Shown here: positions 5,651-6,895 of the stretch, piece by piece
Layout of the letters: the number at the start of each line of letters is the position of its first letter
Position numbering within the stretch: position 1 is the stretch's first letter
DNA from: Anaerolineae bacterium
GTDB taxonomy: Bacteria > Chloroflexota > Anaerolineae > Anaerolineales > UBA4823
Reading direction: 5' to 3'
DNA: 6,895 nt
Assembly: GCA_030622805.1 (NCBI GenBank)
Contig: JAUXFR010000076.1
Location: 1 to 6,895, forward strand
The notes under the pieces: generated by a model
Database searches by the model: none
What the model was told of the DNA's origin: nothing
Seen by the model: the letters and a program-made list of their open reading frames with translations, nothing else
Position numbers and translations under genes: made by a program

Positions 5651-6379
5651 CTAATCTCGAACCTGATCACGCTCTTTGTCATAGGTGTTTCTTCCATTCG
5701 ATAGTACTGGGGATTGGACTTGCTTGGATTCCTGGGTATCTCCTCCACCCTCTTTGACGTTCGGCAAAGTGAAAGCCAGCACGAGAGCGACTGCAACGAA
5801 GATAAAAGCCATAATTAATACATCGTTGATGCTGATGGCAATCAGAATGCCCACAAAAGCAGCACTAAAACTGTTTCCAATCCGACCAATTGAAGATTTT
5901 GCCGCGGATGCATCACCAGCCTTGGCGTGAGGCACATCGGTCATCACAACTGTGTTTAACTGGGCTGCTGCCAGACCGATACTGAACCCGAAAAAGAATT
6001 GGGGCATGAGCAGCATCCCTGGGCTGACATTTTCATCAATTACCACCAGGATCCAGAGGATCGAGATGGCCATTATTATCTTACCAGCGATGACGACAGG
6101 TTTGGTTCCCGTGCGATTGGCAAGCCATCCACTGAGAGGACCGGCGATAACCGCGCCGATGGCCGAAGTCAGGAACACCAGACCTGTTTGGGAGGCAGAC
6201 AGACCAACGGTCTTTTCAAGATAGATGGCCAGGGCATAGCCGGGGACGAATTGGGCGACCTGGCGCGCCAGGGAGGCCAACATCCCACCCCGAAAGCTGT
6301 GCACTCTGAACAGCCCCAGATCAAAGATCGGTTCCCTGCCCCGTGACTCAAGGTGCCGTACCCAGTATGGATAGACCAC
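5651..6379 (-). CDS. MFS transporter, C-terminal fragment (downstream of premature TGA)
   Basis: 242 residues from a nominal GTG at 6379, continuous with family sequence that extends back to the TGA at 6410. LESRGREPIFDLGLFRVHSF (10-29) is the typical central loop 'E.r..~P.ldl.lfr.r.F' before helix 9. Several helices follow, with SQTGLVFLTSAIGAVIAGPLSG (63-84), LANRTGTKPVVIAG (86-99) and the late element DASAAKSSIGRIGNSFSAAFVG (156-177), which matches 'a.a.a.~n..rqlGgslG.A'. The C-terminal 30 residues are polar. The GTG has no ribosome site before it, so independent translation is unlikely. On its own this half would not make a working transporter. Confidence 0.75.
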   Translation of the reverse strand: MVYPYWVRHLESRGREPIFDLGLFRVHSFRGGMLASLARQVAQFVPGYALAIYLEKTVGLSASQTGLVFLTSAIGAVIAGPLSGWLANRTGTKPVVIAGKIIMAISILWILVVIDENVSPGMLLMPQFFFGFSIGLAAAQLNTVVMTDVPHAKAGDASAAKSSIGRIGNSFSAAFVGILIAISINDVLIMAFIFVAVALVLAFTLPNVKEGGGDTQESKQVQSPVLSNGRNTYDKERDQVRD

Positions 6380-6409
6380 GAAAGTCAGCGTGATTCCGAG
6401 CAGAAGCAG

Positions 6410-6895
6410 TCACACCACCGGTGATATTCCCAGAATGTTGAGATTGGTCTCAGCCGTCCACCAGCCCCAGATTGGGCCGTATATCAAGGGCAGAATGATG
6501 GCAAAAAGCCCCAAACCAATGATGGCGGCTCCAACAAAGTCGATCGAACCCGCATCGTCGTGCTTAACCTCACTGATCCATAGGTAGCATCCGGCAACAA
6601 TGAAGAGGCAGATCGGTACGTTGATAAAAAACGCCAACCGCCAGGAGAAGTATGTTACTGCCATGCCACCGAGCACCGGTCCGATTACAGCTCCCAGGCT
6701 GGCGGTTGCTCCCCAGATACCGAAAGCCAAGGGTCGGTCCGCGGCCTTGAAGATAGTGTGTACTAATGCCATACCGGTAGCTCCGATCATCGCGGCTGCG
6801 ATACCAGCCATCGCGCGCATTCCATTCGCAAACCAGATGGATGGCGCAAACCAAGTCGGAGGCCAAGCGGTCTTAGGAAGACAAGACCTGATAAC
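6410..6895 (-). CDS. MFS transporter, N-terminal-side fragment (partial, ends at premature TGA)
   Basis: The open frame enters from the right edge and gives 161 residues. APSIWFANGMRAMAG (17-31) corresponds to the 'aRalQG' region of the DHA2 family. GAVIGPVLGGM (68-78) is the antiporter motif C in helix 5. SWRLAFFINVPI (84-95) is the signature 'sWRwiFliNvP'. Helices continue through FIVAGCYLWI and a GSIDFVGAAIIGLGLFAIIL segment (116-135). The first two or three helices lie outside the window or are lost. An ATG at 6820 falls inside the conserved protein and is not the real start. Just upstream, at about 6871-6874, the expected hydrophobic sequence appears to continue in another frame, which hints at a second lesion. 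The substrate cannot be deduced. Confidence 0.75.
   Translation of the reverse strand, partial: VIRSCLPKTAWPPTWFAPSIWFANGMRAMAGIAAAMIGATGMALVHTIFKAADRPLAFGIWGATASLGAVIGPVLGGMAVTYFSWRLAFFINVPICLFIVAGCYLWISEVKHDDAGSIDFVGAAIIGLGLFAIILPLIYGPIWGWWTAETNLNILGISPVV

Larger units (their letters stand above)
5651..6895 (-). pseudogene. DHA2-type MFS multidrug exporter, interrupted by an in-frame TGA, 5' end off the window
   Basis: The two minus-strand halves (6895-6410 and 6409-5651) lie in the same frame and are separated only by a TGA at 6412-6410. The residues across the stop read as one membrane helix, GISPVV then stop then LLLLGITLTFVVYP. The intact protein would resemble 14-helix EmrB/QacA-type drug:proton antiporters. 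TGA is a true stop elsewhere in the window (mobA and the aminotransferase both end in it), so recoding is unlikely. A recent nonsense mutation or a sequencing or assembly error are the main options. No terminator is obvious after the stop at 5651. Confidence 0.75.

Noticed and set aside
6410..6412. TGA read as tryptophan or selenocysteine
   Set aside because: mobA and the aminotransferase both end in TGA at the expected family length, and no selenocysteine-type downstream hairpin or precedent for such a residue in this transporter family is apparent.
1..6895. CRISPR array, insertion sequence, tRNA/rRNA or prophage signatures
   Set aside because: I saw no spaced direct-repeat array, transposase motif, terminal repeats with target duplication, or cloverleaf.

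Overview
This is an ordinary bacterial chromosomal window of roughly even base composition. Genes carry clear Shine-Dalgarno sites and lie on both strands, and two strong intrinsic terminators are visible. I think an Anaerolineae-like member of the Chloroflexota is the most likely source. The evidence is the style of the proteins: a degenerate PP2C-like protein, a FemAB/CelD-type acetyltransferase, a VC1184-type class V aminotransferase and a DUF308 membrane protein. No marker gene is present, so this is an inference from memory and not an identification.

Layout. Positions 1-906 (minus strand) hold the N-terminal 302 residues of an uncharacterised, possibly PP2C-like protein that runs off the left edge. 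A compact divergent promoter region at about 907-927 separates it from a plus-strand cluster. That cluster has a GNAT/FemAB-like acetyltransferase (999-2024), then mobA for molybdenum cofactor guanylylation (2034-2636), whose ribosome site overlaps the preceding stop codon. After 119 bases comes a PLP-dependent cysteine-desulfurase-like protein that appears to lack the desulfurase cysteine (2756-4015). Next is a stand-alone cold-shock protein gene (4196-4405) with its own promoter, a leader with a perfect inverted repeat ending on the start codon, and a terminator. After a gene-free spacer, a DUF308/HdeD-like six-helix membrane protein (4849-5382) has its own promoter, a dyad at the expected transcription start, a leader with competing stems, and a terminator. 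The right end (5651-6895, minus strand) is a DHA2-type MFS drug exporter gene interrupted in frame by a TGA, with a possible second lesion near the window edge.

How the genes relate. Only the acetyltransferase and mobA are clearly co-transcribed, and they have no obvious shared pathway. The cold-shock and DUF308 genes look like single-gene stress-response units. I see no phage, transposon, CRISPR, defence or RNA-gene signature and no obvious new multi-gene system. The most interesting signals are the structured leaders of the cold-shock and DUF308 genes, the overlapping divergent -10 elements, the broken transporter, and the cysteine-less desulfurase relative.
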